Of a DNA stretch of 28,928 nucleotides, positions 1 to 7,585 are shown piece after piece (positions within the stretch are counted from its first letter, which is position 1; each line of letters begins with the position of its first letter). The notes below the pieces were generated by a model. That model did not search any database and was not told where the DNA came from. It worked only from the letters and a program-made list of their open reading frames with translations. This stretch comes from an uncultured Eubacteriales bacterium (GTDB taxonomy: Bacteria > Bacillota > Clostridia > Oscillospirales > CAG-382), in NCBI GenBank assembly GCA_934444645.1, contig CAKSCV010000031.1, forward strand, positions 1 through 28,928, written 5' to 3'. The translations under genes and the position numbers were made by a program.

Positions 1-110
1 GCCGCAGCTTCGCACCGCAACAATTAAAACCTTTTTAAGGAAGCTCCGAGGTTTTGCAAACCTCGAAGCAGCGCACCGTAGCCGCAGCTTCGCACAAACC
101 AATTAAAACC
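1..110. repeat. Intergenic repeat module, partial copy
   Basis: Non-coding sequence in the same orientation as 24990-25097 and reverse-complementary to 27801-27870. It contains the hairpin at 47-65 (CGAGGTTT, 3-nt loop, AAACCTCG) and the CAATTAAAACCTTTTTAAGG segment also found, with small changes, near 25050 and, inverted, near 27835. The window edge cuts the copy, so its left limit is unknown. No open frame here shows protein-like composition. Confidence 0.7.
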
Positions 111-170
111 TCTCTGGAACTTTTCCATCCTTATTTGTAAGACACAAAAAGGATGCCAAAAAAGCCTTTG

Positions 171-279
171 AAACTTTCCGCTTCGCAGAAAGTTTTGCCC
201 CATTCGGGGCAGCACACCCTGTGTGCATAAAAATCGCCTGCTTCGCAAGCAAAAAAATATGACAGCGCCGCTCCGGCGC
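171..279. repeat. Cluster of five short hairpins
   Basis: Five short-loop palindromes stand almost end to end: 171-195 (AAACTTTC/GAAAGTTT), 196-211 (TGCCCC-ATTC-GGGGCA), 212-226 (GCACAC-CCT-GTGTGC), 239-251 (TGCTT-CGC-AAGCA) and 265-279 (GCGCCG-CTC-CGGCGC). The last ends just before the ribosome binding site of the DnaD-like gene. Similar clusters occur at 23845-23932, 25150-25204 and 27664-27750. They could act as RNA structures or as sites for a hairpin-targeting element; the function is unknown. Confidence 0.75.
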
Positions 280-291
280 ACGGAGAACAAT

Positions 292-1299
292 GTGAAAATA
301 ACAGACAAATACACCGGGAACGTATTTATCATGCCTCAAATTGAAGCAAAATACCTAAACCGTGCCAAAAAATCTGAACTGAAAATTCTATACTATCTCT
401 TTGCGCATGGCTGCTCTGCCGATATTTCCGAGATCTGCCGCGCTTTGGAGGAAACACCCGCTTCCGTTTCCTCCGCACTCGCTTTTTGGCGCGGTGTCGG
501 CGTGATCGATTTATCCGATGAGGAAGATACGCCGGAAGCAAAACAGCCGCTTTCGATAACGGAAAAACAACCGCCGGAAGCTGCATCGGTTCAAAAAGAA
601 ACCGAACCGTCCGAAGCGCACCCGAAGCCTGCCGCCCAAGCACCGTCTCCGTCGCCGACCGGCGGCTACACGCTTGCGGAAATTGCCTCAGCACGCGACC
701 GCAATGCCGAGTTTGCAAGCTTAGTTTCCTATTTGGAAAAGCTTGCCGGACGGTTATACAATGAAGCCGAACAGGGAATCGTGCTGTTTTTATACGACAC
801 CCTCGGCATCAAATGCGAAGTCATCATGGGTGTGGCACAATATTGTGTATCCAAAGGCAAAAGCTCGATCCGTTACATACAGAAAACCGTCATGAATCTG
901 ACCGATGAAGGCATATCCACCTATGAGGAGTTGGAGGCGTACCTGCTCGACCGCAAGCAAAAGGACGATTACCGCGGCATGGTCAAACGCATCCTCGGTG
1001 CATCCCGTGCCTTTACCAAGCCCGAATGCGGTCACATTGACCGTTGGGAAAAACGCGGCGTTTCCGAAGATTTGGTTGCGCTGTCGTATGAAAAGACCAT
1101 TTCCAAGATCGGTAAACCGCAAATCGCCTATATGGCCAAAATCCTTGACGGATGGCTGGAAAAAGACTTAAAAACGCCCGAAGAAGTGGAAGCCTATTTC
1201 AAAAATCCGGAAAATCGCCTGCTAAACGGAACAAACGGAAATTCCTCCAATAACGAACGGTTGGATTTTGATTTGGACGACATTTTCGAAAGACCGTAA
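292..1299 (+). CDS. DnaD-like primosome / replication initiation protein
   Basis: 335 residues. DnaD-family proteins help load the replicative helicase at origins and restart sites. An N-terminal winged-helix-like segment (about 20-75) is followed by a Pro/Glu/Ala-rich linker (about 78-125) and two DnaD-type helical domains (about 127-220 and 228-303). The second ends in an AYMAKILDGWL stretch typical of the family. I chose the GTG at 292 because GGAG sits 6-7 nt upstream and the predicted N-terminus (KITDKYTGNVFIMP) reads like the family. The in-frame ATG at 331 lacks a ribosome binding site, and the upstream extension to 223 runs through the hairpin cluster. The ATPase gene follows after 47 bp, so the two are probably co-transcribed. 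Confidence 0.85.
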   Translation: MKITDKYTGNVFIMPQIEAKYLNRAKKSELKILYYLFAHGCSADISEICRALEETPASVSSALAFWRGVGVIDLSDEEDTPEAKQPLSITEKQPPEAASVQKETEPSEAHPKPAAQAPSPSPTGGYTLAEIASARDRNAEFASLVSYLEKLAGRLYNEAEQGIVLFLYDTLGIKCEVIMGVAQYCVSKGKSSIRYIQKTVMNLTDEGISTYEELEAYLLDRKQKDDYRGMVKRILGASRAFTKPECGHIDRWEKRGVSEDLVALSYEKTISKIGKPQIAYMAKILDGWLEKDLKTPEEVEAYFKNPENRLLNGTNGNSSNNERLDFDLDDIFERP

Positions 1300-1346
1300 G
1301 AAGGCGGTTTGACCGCCAAAATTCATCATAAAAAAGGAGCCTGCCG

Positions 1347-3548
1347 ATGAGAATCCGATCTGCACTGATTCAAAGCTTTGGAAAATTCAAACATCAGTCC
1401 TTCGACTTCGCGGACGGTCTCAACGTCATTTGCGGCAAAAACGAGTCCGGAAAAAGCTCGTTTGCCCGTTTCGTCCGCTTCATGCTGTACGGCTACACCT
1501 CGTCCCGAAACAGTGCTCTTGCCGACAACGACAAAAAACGCTACACACCGTGGGATGAGCCGAAAACGCTCGGCGAAATGACCGTCGTCACTGCCGACGA
1601 CACCTATGTTTTACGCCGCGAACAAGCCTCCCGGGCGGCGTTCTCTGCCACCGATTCAAGCGGCACGCCCGTCTTTAACGGGCAAAACGCCGGGGAAGCC
1701 ATTTTGGGTGTAAGTGCCGACACCTTCGACAAGACCGCGTTCATCGGCTCGGGCGATGTGTTTTTTGGCGACGCGGATGCCCTCTCGGCTGCCATCAAAA
1801 ACATGGTTTTTGCCGCCGACAGCACGGTCGATTCCGACACCGCACTCAAGCGGCTGGAAAAGCTCGACGCCTCCATTTTAGGCAAAGCCGGCCGCAGCGG
1901 ACGGTTGTTTGCGGCGCGCGCCGAGCTTGCCGAAGCCAAAGAAGCCGAGGTTCGCTTAAAAGGCCTGCATCACGAGCTTTTAGGTGCCAAGGCTTCTCTT
2001 GGGCGCGTACAAGCCAAGCTTTCCGAAAACCGCGAAACGCTTGCCCGATTGGAAAAGGAACAGCAAAACCGCCTTGCCTATGAAGCGTTTTGCCTCTGCC
2101 AAAAGGTGGACGAAGCAAAAAAAGCAGCCGACCAAAGCCGCGCGCTTTTTGAAGATACACGGCTTGCCGTCAATTTCGGCGGCTTCATGCCCGACCGTGC
2201 TTTTCTTGCCGAAATGAACCGGATGTTAGTGGAGCTTTCCGGTGCCGACCAAAAGGTCGCCTTTGCCCGGGACACGCTTGCCGAGGCCGACAAAGCCTAT
2301 CAGGCAAGCTTCCGCGACATCCGGCAGATGAAATTCAACAATACCTTGGATGAAGCCGGCATCAACCCGTCGGCTCTGTACGAAAACATCACGCTGTTAC
2401 GCAAAAAGCACAAAACCTCAAAAACGCTTGCCATCGTTTTTGCCGTTCTGCTTGTCACCTTCCCGATCGCTCTGTTTTTCGCCTTCCGCGCCAAAAAGAT
2501 CCGCACGGAGCTGGAGAAATTGACCGTGCGGTTCGGCTGTCAGACCCTCGATGAGTTAGAAGCCCGCCTGCGTGCGTATGCCGCCTCTGCCGAAACGGCC
2601 TCCCGTGCCAAAGGGCAGAAGGAAAACGCCGAAAAGCTGTTGGAAGCGGCTTGCGCAGCGCGTGCCGAAATCTCGCAAAAGCTTTCCGATATGCTTGACA
2701 AAACCGGCCGCGGCGTGTCGTATTCCGATTCCTCGGCTTTGGCTTCGGCGGCAACGGAGCATATCCGCACATTAGATGCTGCCCTCACCCGTACCGAAAA
2801 TGCGGAGCGTGCGTTTACCAAAGCGGCGTCCGTATACGACGGTCTTTGCCAAAGTGCCGGAAACCTCGACTTGCTCCGGCAGAAAGCCGCCGCTTACGAC
2901 CAAAGCCTGCCGTTACGCGATGCGGAAAAAATCGAGCGCGAGCTTGATTTCTATCGCCGTGCCATCGAAGGACTTCTCGTCCAAGAGCGCGAATTCGAAA
3001 AAAAAGCCGCCGTTTTGACCGGCACCATGCAAAAGCCGGATGAGCTTGCCGCGCACATTTCCGCCTTAACGGCCGAAATCGAAACACTCGAAAAGCAGCA
3101 TGCCGCCCTGTCGCTTGCCATTTCCGCCATTGAAAGTGCGCATGAAGAAATGCGCGGCAACGTTTCGCCGCTGCTTACCAAGGATGCATCCGAATTGTTC
3201 GAAAAAATGACCGGCGGCAAGTACATCGGCCTATACGTTGACAACGAGCTTCACCTGACGTTTCTCGAAAAAGGCACGGCTGAATACCGGGATATCGCCT
3301 ATTTGAGCGCCGGTGCGTTAGACGCGGCGTATTTGGCTCTGCGGCTTGCTTTAGCGCACTTTTTATACAAGGAGCCGCCGGTATTTGTGTTTGACGATGC
3401 CTTTGTGCATTTGGACGACGAACGGTTAGACAGGGTCTGCGAGATCTTGAAGACGCTCGCCGAACGCTATCAAGTCATCGTTTTATCCTGCCATACGCGC
3501 GAGGCGGATCGTTTATCCGCTGCCGGCGCAAAGCTGCTCACGCTGTGA
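1347..3548 (+). CDS. YhaN-like AAA/SMC-type ATPase with central membrane segment
   Basis: 733 residues, of the Rad50/SbcC/YhaN type of ABC-ATPase that acts with nucleases or on DNA ends. Walker A is GKNESGKSS (30-38). Long Ala/Glu/Lys-rich coiled-coil stretches fill the middle, interrupted near 360-381 by one strongly hydrophobic segment, a feature of YhaN relatives. An ABC-signature-like YLSAGALDAAYLALRLA lies near 652-668, with Walker B VFVFDDAF just after it and a switch-type His (LSCHTRE) near the end. The start has AAGGAG upstream. The usual SbcD/YhaO-type nuclease partner is not in the window; the partner here is a DnaD-like gene. Membrane attachment is inferred from hydrophobicity only. 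Confidence 0.8.
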   Translation: MRIRSALIQSFGKFKHQSFDFADGLNVICGKNESGKSSFARFVRFMLYGYTSSRNSALADNDKKRYTPWDEPKTLGEMTVVTADDTYVLRREQASRAAFSATDSSGTPVFNGQNAGEAILGVSADTFDKTAFIGSGDVFFGDADALSAAIKNMVFAADSTVDSDTALKRLEKLDASILGKAGRSGRLFAARAELAEAKEAEVRLKGLHHELLGAKASLGRVQAKLSENRETLARLEKEQQNRLAYEAFCLCQKVDEAKKAADQSRALFEDTRLAVNFGGFMPDRAFLAEMNRMLVELSGADQKVAFARDTLAEADKAYQASFRDIRQMKFNNTLDEAGINPSALYENITLLRKKHKTSKTLAIVFAVLLVTFPIALFFAFRAKKIRTELEKLTVRFGCQTLDELEARLRAYAASAETASRAKGQKENAEKLLEAACAARAEISQKLSDMLDKTGRGVSYSDSSALASAATEHIRTLDAALTRTENAERAFTKAASVYDGLCQSAGNLDLLRQKAAAYDQSLPLRDAEKIERELDFYRRAIEGLLVQEREFEKKAAVLTGTMQKPDELAAHISALTAEIETLEKQHAALSLAISAIESAHEEMRGNVSPLLTKDASELFEKMTGGKYIGLYVDNELHLTFLEKGTAEYRDIAYLSAGALDAAYLALRLALAHFLYKEPPVFVFDDAFVHLDDERLDRVCEILKTLAERYQVIVLSCHTREADRLSAAGAKLLTL

Positions 3549-3558
3549 TTTTTTTCTC

Positions 3559-3610
3559 AAAAGAACTGCCCTGCCGCAAGACTTTTTGCGGTATGCGGCG
3601 GTTCTTTTTT
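3559..3610 (+). terminator. Rho-independent terminator after the ATPase gene
   Basis: Outer arms AAAAGAAC (3559-3566) and GTTCTTTT (3601-3608) enclose an inner CCGCAA/TTGCGG stem, and the right arm runs into T residues. It lies about 10 bp after the ATPase stop codon and separates that operon from the feo locus. Confidence 0.85.
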
Positions 3611-3714
3611 ATGGCAGGATTTCCGGATATTCCGCAATTTATCCAAATTTTAACCGGAGAAGCGGCGCCGGTTTTGTCGAAAGCGTAAAATCTGCTTTTT
3701 TTTCAGGGAAAGTC

Positions 3715-3743
3715 TTGACAAACGGTGTTAGTTATGATAAACT
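3715..3743 (+). promoter_or_regulatory. Promoter of the feo operon
   Basis: A perfect -35 TTGACA (3715-3720) is followed after 17 bp by TAAACT (3738-3743), a 4/6 match to TATAAT. The first palindromic box covers the -10 and part of the spacer, so a bound regulator would block RNA polymerase. Confidence 0.6.
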
Positions 3744-3746
3744 AAC
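3727..3746. promoter_or_regulatory. Metalloregulator box 1 (GTTAG-N10-CTAAC)
   Basis: A 20-bp palindrome with arms GTTAGTT and AACTAAC overlapping the predicted -10 of the feo promoter. The spacing between GTTAG and CTAAC is 10 bp rather than the 6 bp of the other four boxes, and it can be read as two overlapping degenerate N6 sites. The half-site resembles DtxR/IdeR-type boxes more than Fur boxes; this is inference from resemblance. Confidence 0.6.
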
Positions 3747-3752
3747 GCCGAA

Positions 3753-3768
3753 GTTAGAAAAGGCTAAC
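3753..3768. promoter_or_regulatory. Metalloregulator box 2 (GTTAG-N6-CTAAC)
   Basis: GTTAG-AAAAGG-CTAAC, 6 bp downstream of box 1, in the transcribed leader just after the promoter. Together the boxes would allow multiple dimers to cover the start region. Confidence 0.65.
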
Positions 3769-3786
3769 TGTTTTTTCACGTGCTCA

Positions 3787-3802
3787 GTTAGTTTGTGCTA
3801 AC
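3787..3802. promoter_or_regulatory. Metalloregulator box 3 (GTTAG-N6-CTAAC)
   Basis: GTTAG-TTTGTG-CTAAC, immediately upstream of the AAAAGGAGGT ribosome binding site of the first feoA. It lies about 40 bp downstream of the -10, so it may add repression by roadblock. Confidence 0.65.
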
Positions 3803-3820
3803 GAAAAGGAGGTCGGTCCT

Positions 3821-4030
3821 ATGCCTTTGTCACTTGCAGAGCTTGGCGAAGCATACATCATCAAGCGCATCGGCGGCACACCGGAGGTCAAAAAGCATCT
3901 CGAAAACTTAGGCTTTGTCGTCGGCGGAACAGTGACGGTCGTCAGCAAGCTCGGCGGCAGCGTTATCGTCAATGTCAAAGAGGCAAGAGTTGCCATCAGC
4001 GAAGAAATGGCACGCAAAATCATGGTCTGA
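3821..4030 (+). CDS. FeoA, ferrous iron transport accessory protein (copy 1)
   Basis: 69 residues, the normal FeoA length: a small cytosolic SH3-like beta-barrel that assists or gates the FeoB Fe(II) channel. The family pattern is visible in the IKRIGGTPEVKKHLENLGF segment, which resembles the usual RLxxLG core, followed by GGTVTVVSKLGGSVIVNVKEARVAI. An AAAAGGAGGT ribosome binding site precedes the ATG. It is first in an operon with a second feoA 65 bp downstream and then feoB, under three palindromic operator boxes, so iron-responsive control is likely. Confidence 0.9.
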   Translation: MPLSLAELGEAYIIKRIGGTPEVKKHLENLGFVVGGTVTVVSKLGGSVIVNVKEARVAISEEMARKIMV

Positions 4031-4095
4031 TCTTTGCGCAAACACATTTCCTTTGTTCCACATTATATTTTCATATACGAAGGAGGATACACGCA

Positions 4096-4317
4096 ATGCG
4101 AACACTCAAAGAAGCCAAGATCGGCGAAAATGTCCGTGTCGTGAAGCTTCACGGCGAAGGCGCTATCAAACGCCGTATCATGGATATGGGCATCACCAAA
4201 GGCGTAGACGTCCATGTCCGCAAGGTTGCGCCGCTCGGCGATCCGGTTGAGATCACCGTCAGAGGCTATGAACTTTCCTTGCGCAAAGCAGATGCGGAAA
4301 TGATCGAAATCGAATAA
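4096..4317 (+). CDS. FeoA, ferrous iron transport accessory protein (copy 2)
   Basis: 73 residues. It matches FeoA more closely than copy 1: LKEAKIGENVRVVKLHGEGAIKRRIMDMGITKG is the family core, followed by the APLGDPVEITVRGYELSLRKADAEMIEIE beta-barrel end. A GAAGGAGG ribosome binding site precedes the ATG. Two unlike feoA genes before feoB are common in Clostridia and suggest two non-redundant regulatory barrels for one transporter. It lies between boxes 3 and 4. Confidence 0.93.
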   Translation: MRTLKEAKIGENVRVVKLHGEGAIKRRIMDMGITKGVDVHVRKVAPLGDPVEITVRGYELSLRKADAEMIEIE

Positions 4318-4332
4318 GCTCGGTCATTTCGT

Positions 4333-4361
4333 TTGCAAATGCAGATCATGTTACTTATAGG
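4333..4361 (+). promoter_or_regulatory. Possible internal promoter before feoB
   Basis: TTGCAA (4333-4338), 17 bp, then TATAGG (4356-4361). The match is moderate, but it sits in the feoA-feoB gap and directly abuts operator box 4, which supports a second regulated start for feoB. Confidence 0.4.
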
Positions 4362-4376
4362 TTAGTTTAGGCTAAC
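4361..4376. promoter_or_regulatory. Metalloregulator box 4 (GTTAG-N6-CTAAC)
   Basis: GTTAG-TTTAGG-CTAAC, 21 bp before the feoB ATG and adjoining the possible -10 at 4356-4361. Its right side, TTAGGCTAAC, closely resembles a DtxR/IdeR half-site. Confidence 0.7.
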
Positions 4377-4397
4377 GCAGAAAGTGAGGAACCAATC

Positions 4398-6824
4398 ATG
4401 AATTTGAGGATCGCCCTTGCGGGAAATCCGAACAGCGGTAAAACAACGTTATTCAACGCGTTGACCGGTTCGAATCAGTTCGTCGGAAACTGGCCGGGTG
4501 TAACCGTAGAGAAAAAAGAAGGTAAATTAAAGAAGCATGACGGCGTGATTGTCACCGACCTTCCGGGTATTTATTCCCTTTCGCCGTACACGCTCGAAGA
4601 AGTGGTCGCCCGCAACTACTTGATCGGTGAGCGTCCCGACGCCATTTTGAACATCATCGACGGTACCAACCTCGAACGAAACCTGTATCTTACCACCCAG
4701 CTTACCGAGCTTGGCATTCCGGTGGTCATCGCCATCAACATGATGGATGTTGTTCGCAAGAACGGCGACAAGATCAACGTGGAAGAGTTATCCCGTGAGC
4801 TTGGATGTAAAATTGTTGAGATTTCGGCCTTAAAGGGCACCGGCATTGAAGAAGCTGCCGAAGCCGCCATCGCTGCCGCCAGAAACGGCAAGACCGTTCC
4901 GATGCACACGTTTTCGGGTCCCGTGGAACACGCCATCGCCCACATTGAAGAGGCCGTTTTGCACGATATGCCGCAGGAACGTCAGCGCTGGTATGCCATC
5001 AAAATTTTCGAGCGCGATTCCAAGGCTCTCGAAGAATTGAACATTCCGAAAGACACCATGGCGCATATCGAAACCGATATTGCTGCCGCCGAAAAGGAAC
5101 TGGACGACGACGCGGAAAGCATCATCACCAACGAGCGTTATCTCTATATTGCAGGTCTTATGAAGAACTGCTACAAGAAAAAGAATGTCGGCAAGCTTTC
5201 GACCTCCGATAAGATCGATAAGGTCGTCACCAACCGTTGGCTCGGTCTTCCGATTTTCGCGGTCGTTATGTTCCTTGTGTACTACATCTCCATGGTAACG
5301 GTCGGCTCGTCGGCAACGGATTGGGCAAACGACGGTCTGTTTGGCGACGGCTGGCATCTGTTCGGCATCGGCTCGGCAGCATACAATGAAGTTGCCGAAG
5401 AGTATGGCGATGCTTCTGCAATTGTTGACGGCTATGCCGCCTATGTCGAAGAAAACGGCGAACCGACAGACGGCAAGTTCACCTACGATGTAGAAGATGA
5501 AGAAACCCTTGCGGTTACCACCGAAACGGCTACGCTGGACGACCTTGCCGAAGCGGAAAAGACACTTGAAGAAATCGGTGAAGAACCCGATCCTGCCACT
5601 TACGGCATATGGGTTCCGGGTATTCCGGTGCTTGTGGAAAACGGACTGGACGCCATCGGCTGTGCGGATTGGCTCAAGGGTCTGATCAACGACGGTATCG
5701 TCGCCGGTGTCGGCGCGGTGCTCGGCTTTGTTCCGCAGATGCTCGTATTGTTCTTGCTCCTTGCCTTCCTTGAAGCGTGCGGTTATATGGCGCGTATCGC
5801 GTTCGTCCTCGACCGTATCTTCCGTAAATTCGGTCTTTCCGGCAAGTCCTTTATCCCGATGTTAATCGGTACGGGCTGCGGCGTTCCGGGCATCATGGCA
5901 TCGCGTACCATTGAAAATGACCGCGACCGCAAGATGACCATCATGACCACCACCTTTATCCCGTGCGGTGCAAAAGTACCGTTCATTTCGATGATTGCCG
6001 GCGCTATCTTCGGCGGTTCGGCATGGGTTGCTACCTCGGCTTACTTTGTCGGTATGGCTGCCATCGTCCTTTCGGGTATCATGCTCAAGAAGACCAAGAT
6101 GTTCGCAGGCGATCCGGCTCCGTTCGTTATGGAGCTTCCGGCATACCACCTTCCGACGGTTCTCAACGTGCTTCGCAGCATGTGGGAGCGCGGCTGGTCG
6201 TTCATCAAGAAGGCCGGTACCATCATCCTGCTTTCCACTATCTTCGTTTGGTTCACCACCTACTTCGGCTTCACGCCGGACGGCTTCCGTATGCTAGATG
6301 AATCCGAAATCGACATGAGCATTCTCGCTGCCATCGGCGGTGCACTTGCCTGGATCTTCAAGCCGCTCGGCTGGGGCAACTGGCAGGCAACTGTAGCCTC
6401 CATCACCGGCCTTGTTGCGAAAGAAAACATCGTCGGTACGCTCGGTATTCTCTACGGCGGCGGCGAAGGAACGGTTTATCAGGAAATTGCCAAGGCTTTC
6501 ACACAGATCACCGGCTACTCCTTCCTCGTGTTCAACCTGCTTTGCGCACCGTGCTTTGCTGCCATCGGCGCCATCAAGCGTGAGATGAACAACGCAAAGT
6601 GGACTTGGTTCGCCATCGGCTATCAGTGCGGCTTTGCCTATGTCATCGCCCTCATGGTCAACCAGTTCGGTAATCTCTTTACCGGCCATGCAAACATTCT
6701 CGGTGTTATCGTATCGGTTGTCCTTCTTGTCGGCATCCTCTATCAGTTGTTCAAGCCGTACAAGGAAGCCGGCAAATTTTCCGGAAATGTTAAAGTTGCC
6801 GAAAAAGAAAAAGCCTTGAAATAA
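4398..6824 (+). CDS. FeoB, GTP-driven ferrous iron transporter
   Basis: 808 residues. FeoB imports Fe(II) across the cytoplasmic membrane under control of an N-terminal G domain. G motifs are clear: G1 GNPNSGKTT (9-17), G2 region NWPGVTVE (31-38), G3 DLPG (54-57), G4 NMMD (114-117) and G5 SALKG (143-147). Membrane segments begin near 280. The two gate motifs GTGCGVP (491-497) and IPCGAKVP (521-528) are intact, as is the C-terminal core. An unusual acidic soluble stretch (about 325-405, rich in Glu, Asp and Ala) lies between the first and second membrane segments and is probably extracytoplasmic. The ATG follows GTGAGGA. Operator box 4 lies just upstream. Confidence 0.97.
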   Translation: MNLRIALAGNPNSGKTTLFNALTGSNQFVGNWPGVTVEKKEGKLKKHDGVIVTDLPGIYSLSPYTLEEVVARNYLIGERPDAILNIIDGTNLERNLYLTTQLTELGIPVVIAINMMDVVRKNGDKINVEELSRELGCKIVEISALKGTGIEEAAEAAIAAARNGKTVPMHTFSGPVEHAIAHIEEAVLHDMPQERQRWYAIKIFERDSKALEELNIPKDTMAHIETDIAAAEKELDDDAESIITNERYLYIAGLMKNCYKKKNVGKLSTSDKIDKVVTNRWLGLPIFAVVMFLVYYISMVTVGSSATDWANDGLFGDGWHLFGIGSAAYNEVAEEYGDASAIVDGYAAYVEENGEPTDGKFTYDVEDEETLAVTTETATLDDLAEAEKTLEEIGEEPDPATYGIWVPGIPVLVENGLDAIGCADWLKGLINDGIVAGVGAVLGFVPQMLVLFLLLAFLEACGYMARIAFVLDRIFRKFGLSGKSFIPMLIGTGCGVPGIMASRTIENDRDRKMTIMTTTFIPCGAKVPFISMIAGAIFGGSAWVATSAYFVGMAAIVLSGIMLKKTKMFAGDPAPFVMELPAYHLPTVLNVLRSMWERGWSFIKKAGTIILLSTIFVWFTTYFGFTPDGFRMLDESEIDMSILAAIGGALAWIFKPLGWGNWQATVASITGLVAKENIVGTLGILYGGGEGTVYQEIAKAFTQITGYSFLVFNLLCAPCFAAIGAIKREMNNAKWTWFAIGYQCGFAYVIALMVNQFGNLFTGHANILGVIVSVVLLVGILYQLFKPYKEAGKFSGNVKVAEKEKALK

Positions 6825-6870
6825 TCCCTGCTTTTCGCATATACTAAAAACGGAACAAGGAGGATTTTTC

Positions 6871-7050
6871 ATGTTAACGTTTTTAGCCGAAAATCTATCG
6901 ACGATCGTTGTAGCTCTCGTTTTGATTGCCGTGATTGCCGCAATCGTGGTGTACTTAAGAAAGTGCAAAAAGCAAGGTAGATCCACCTGCGGTGCGAACT
7001 GTGCGCATTGTGCCATGCACGGTTCATGCCACAACGCTGCAAAAAAATAA
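6871..7050 (+). CDS. FeoB-associated Cys-rich membrane protein
   Basis: 59 residues. One N-terminal membrane helix (about 10-29, TIVVALVLIAVIAAIVVYLR) is followed by a basic patch and five clustered cysteines after the first (RKC, then STCGANCAHCAMHGSCH), with two histidines. This matches the small FeoB-associated Cys-rich family (PF12669 type), thought to help iron transfer at FeoB; that role is family knowledge, not proven here. A strong AAGGAGG (6857-6863) precedes the ATG, and the gene starts 46 bp after feoB, so it belongs to the feo operon. Confidence 0.9.
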   Translation: MLTFLAENLSTIVVALVLIAVIAAIVVYLRKCKKQGRSTCGANCAHCAMHGSCHNAAKK

Positions 7051-7106
7051 ACACTTTCCGGCTTTGCTTTTGGCATAAGCACAAACATTTCACTTTCCCT
7101 CATAAA

Positions 7107-7140
7107 GATATACCGCAAGGCTGGTGCTTTGCGGTATATC
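7107..7140. other. 12-bp inverted repeat upstream of the DUF2325 gene
   Basis: GATATACCGCAA (7107-7118) and TTGCGGTATATC (7129-7140) around a 10-nt loop. No T-run follows on the plus strand, so it is a poor terminator there. It could attenuate feo transcription, stabilise the mRNA 3' end, or bind a regulator. It sits 11 bp before operator box 5. Confidence 0.6.
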
Positions 7141-7151
7141 AAAACCATGTA

Positions 7152-7167
7152 GTTAGTTGTAACTAAC
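7152..7167. promoter_or_regulatory. Metalloregulator box 5 (GTTAG-N6-CTAAC)
   Basis: GTTAG-TTGTAA-CTAAC, a full palindrome (arms GTTAGTT/AACTAAC with a GT centre) 28 bp before the DUF2325 start. It is the most symmetric of the five boxes and ties this gene to the same regulator as feoA and feoB. Confidence 0.7.
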
Positions 7168-7195
7168 CAAATATCAACATCAAGGAGATGAACAA

Positions 7196-7492
7196 ATGAG
7201 CATCGTCATTGTCGGCGGTCATGACCGTATGCACTGCCGTTACAAAGAAATCTGCGGAAAATACGGATGTAAATGCAAGGTTTTCACCCAATTTCCCGCC
7301 AACTTCAAAAATCAGATCGGTTCGCCGGATATGGTGGTCGTGTTCACCGGAACGGTCGCGCATAAAATGGTCGGCGTGGCGTCGGAACAGGCGCAAAAGA
7401 CGGGAGCGGTGCTCAAGCATTGTCACTCCTCCAGCGGAAGTGCGCTGCAAGAAGCGTTAAACGAATATTTTAACGGCGTCTGCGCCAAATAA
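7196..7492 (+). CDS. DUF2325-type protein of the iron regulon
   Basis: 98 residues. The pattern SIVIVGGHDRMHCRYKEICGKYGCK at the start, then PDMVVVFTGTVAHKM and a C-terminal KHCHSSSGSALQEALNEYF, matches small DUF2325 (PF10087) proteins: a Rossmann-like single domain whose function is unknown. Conserved His and Cys residues (GGHDRMHC, CGKYGCKC, HCHSS) could bind a metal; that is inference. It has its own AAGGAGAT ribosome binding site and operator box 5, and it ends at a bidirectional terminator, closing the feo locus. The shared boxes suggest a role in iron handling or sensing. Confidence 0.8.
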   Translation: MSIVIVGGHDRMHCRYKEICGKYGCKCKVFTQFPANFKNQIGSPDMVVVFTGTVAHKMVGVASEQAQKTGAVLKHCHSSSGSALQEALNEYFNGVCAK

Positions 7493-7539
7493 GTGTGCCG
7501 GAGGGATATTCGTTCCAACTGCAAGCTTTCGGGCACGAT

Positions 7540-7581
7540 AAAAAGGAAAGCAAAAACGGTTTTGTTTGTGCTTTCCTTTTT
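7540..7581. terminator. Bidirectional terminator between convergent genes
   Basis: Arms AAAAAGGAAAGCA (7540-7552) and TGCTTTCCTTTTT (7569-7581), 13 bp, with A- and T-rich outer edges so that each strand ends in U residues. It serves the DUF2325 gene (+) and the AraC-type gene (-). Confidence 0.9.
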
Positions 7582-7585
7582 TATT

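Noticed and set aside
3727..3802. Fur boxes upstream of feoA
   Set aside because: The GATAATnATTATC pattern is not present; the repeated GTTAG/CTAAC half-sites fit a DtxR-type regulator better.
7107..7140. Hairpin as a feo operon terminator
   Set aside because: The 12-bp stem is perfect, but no U-run follows on the plus strand, so I list it only as an inverted repeat.
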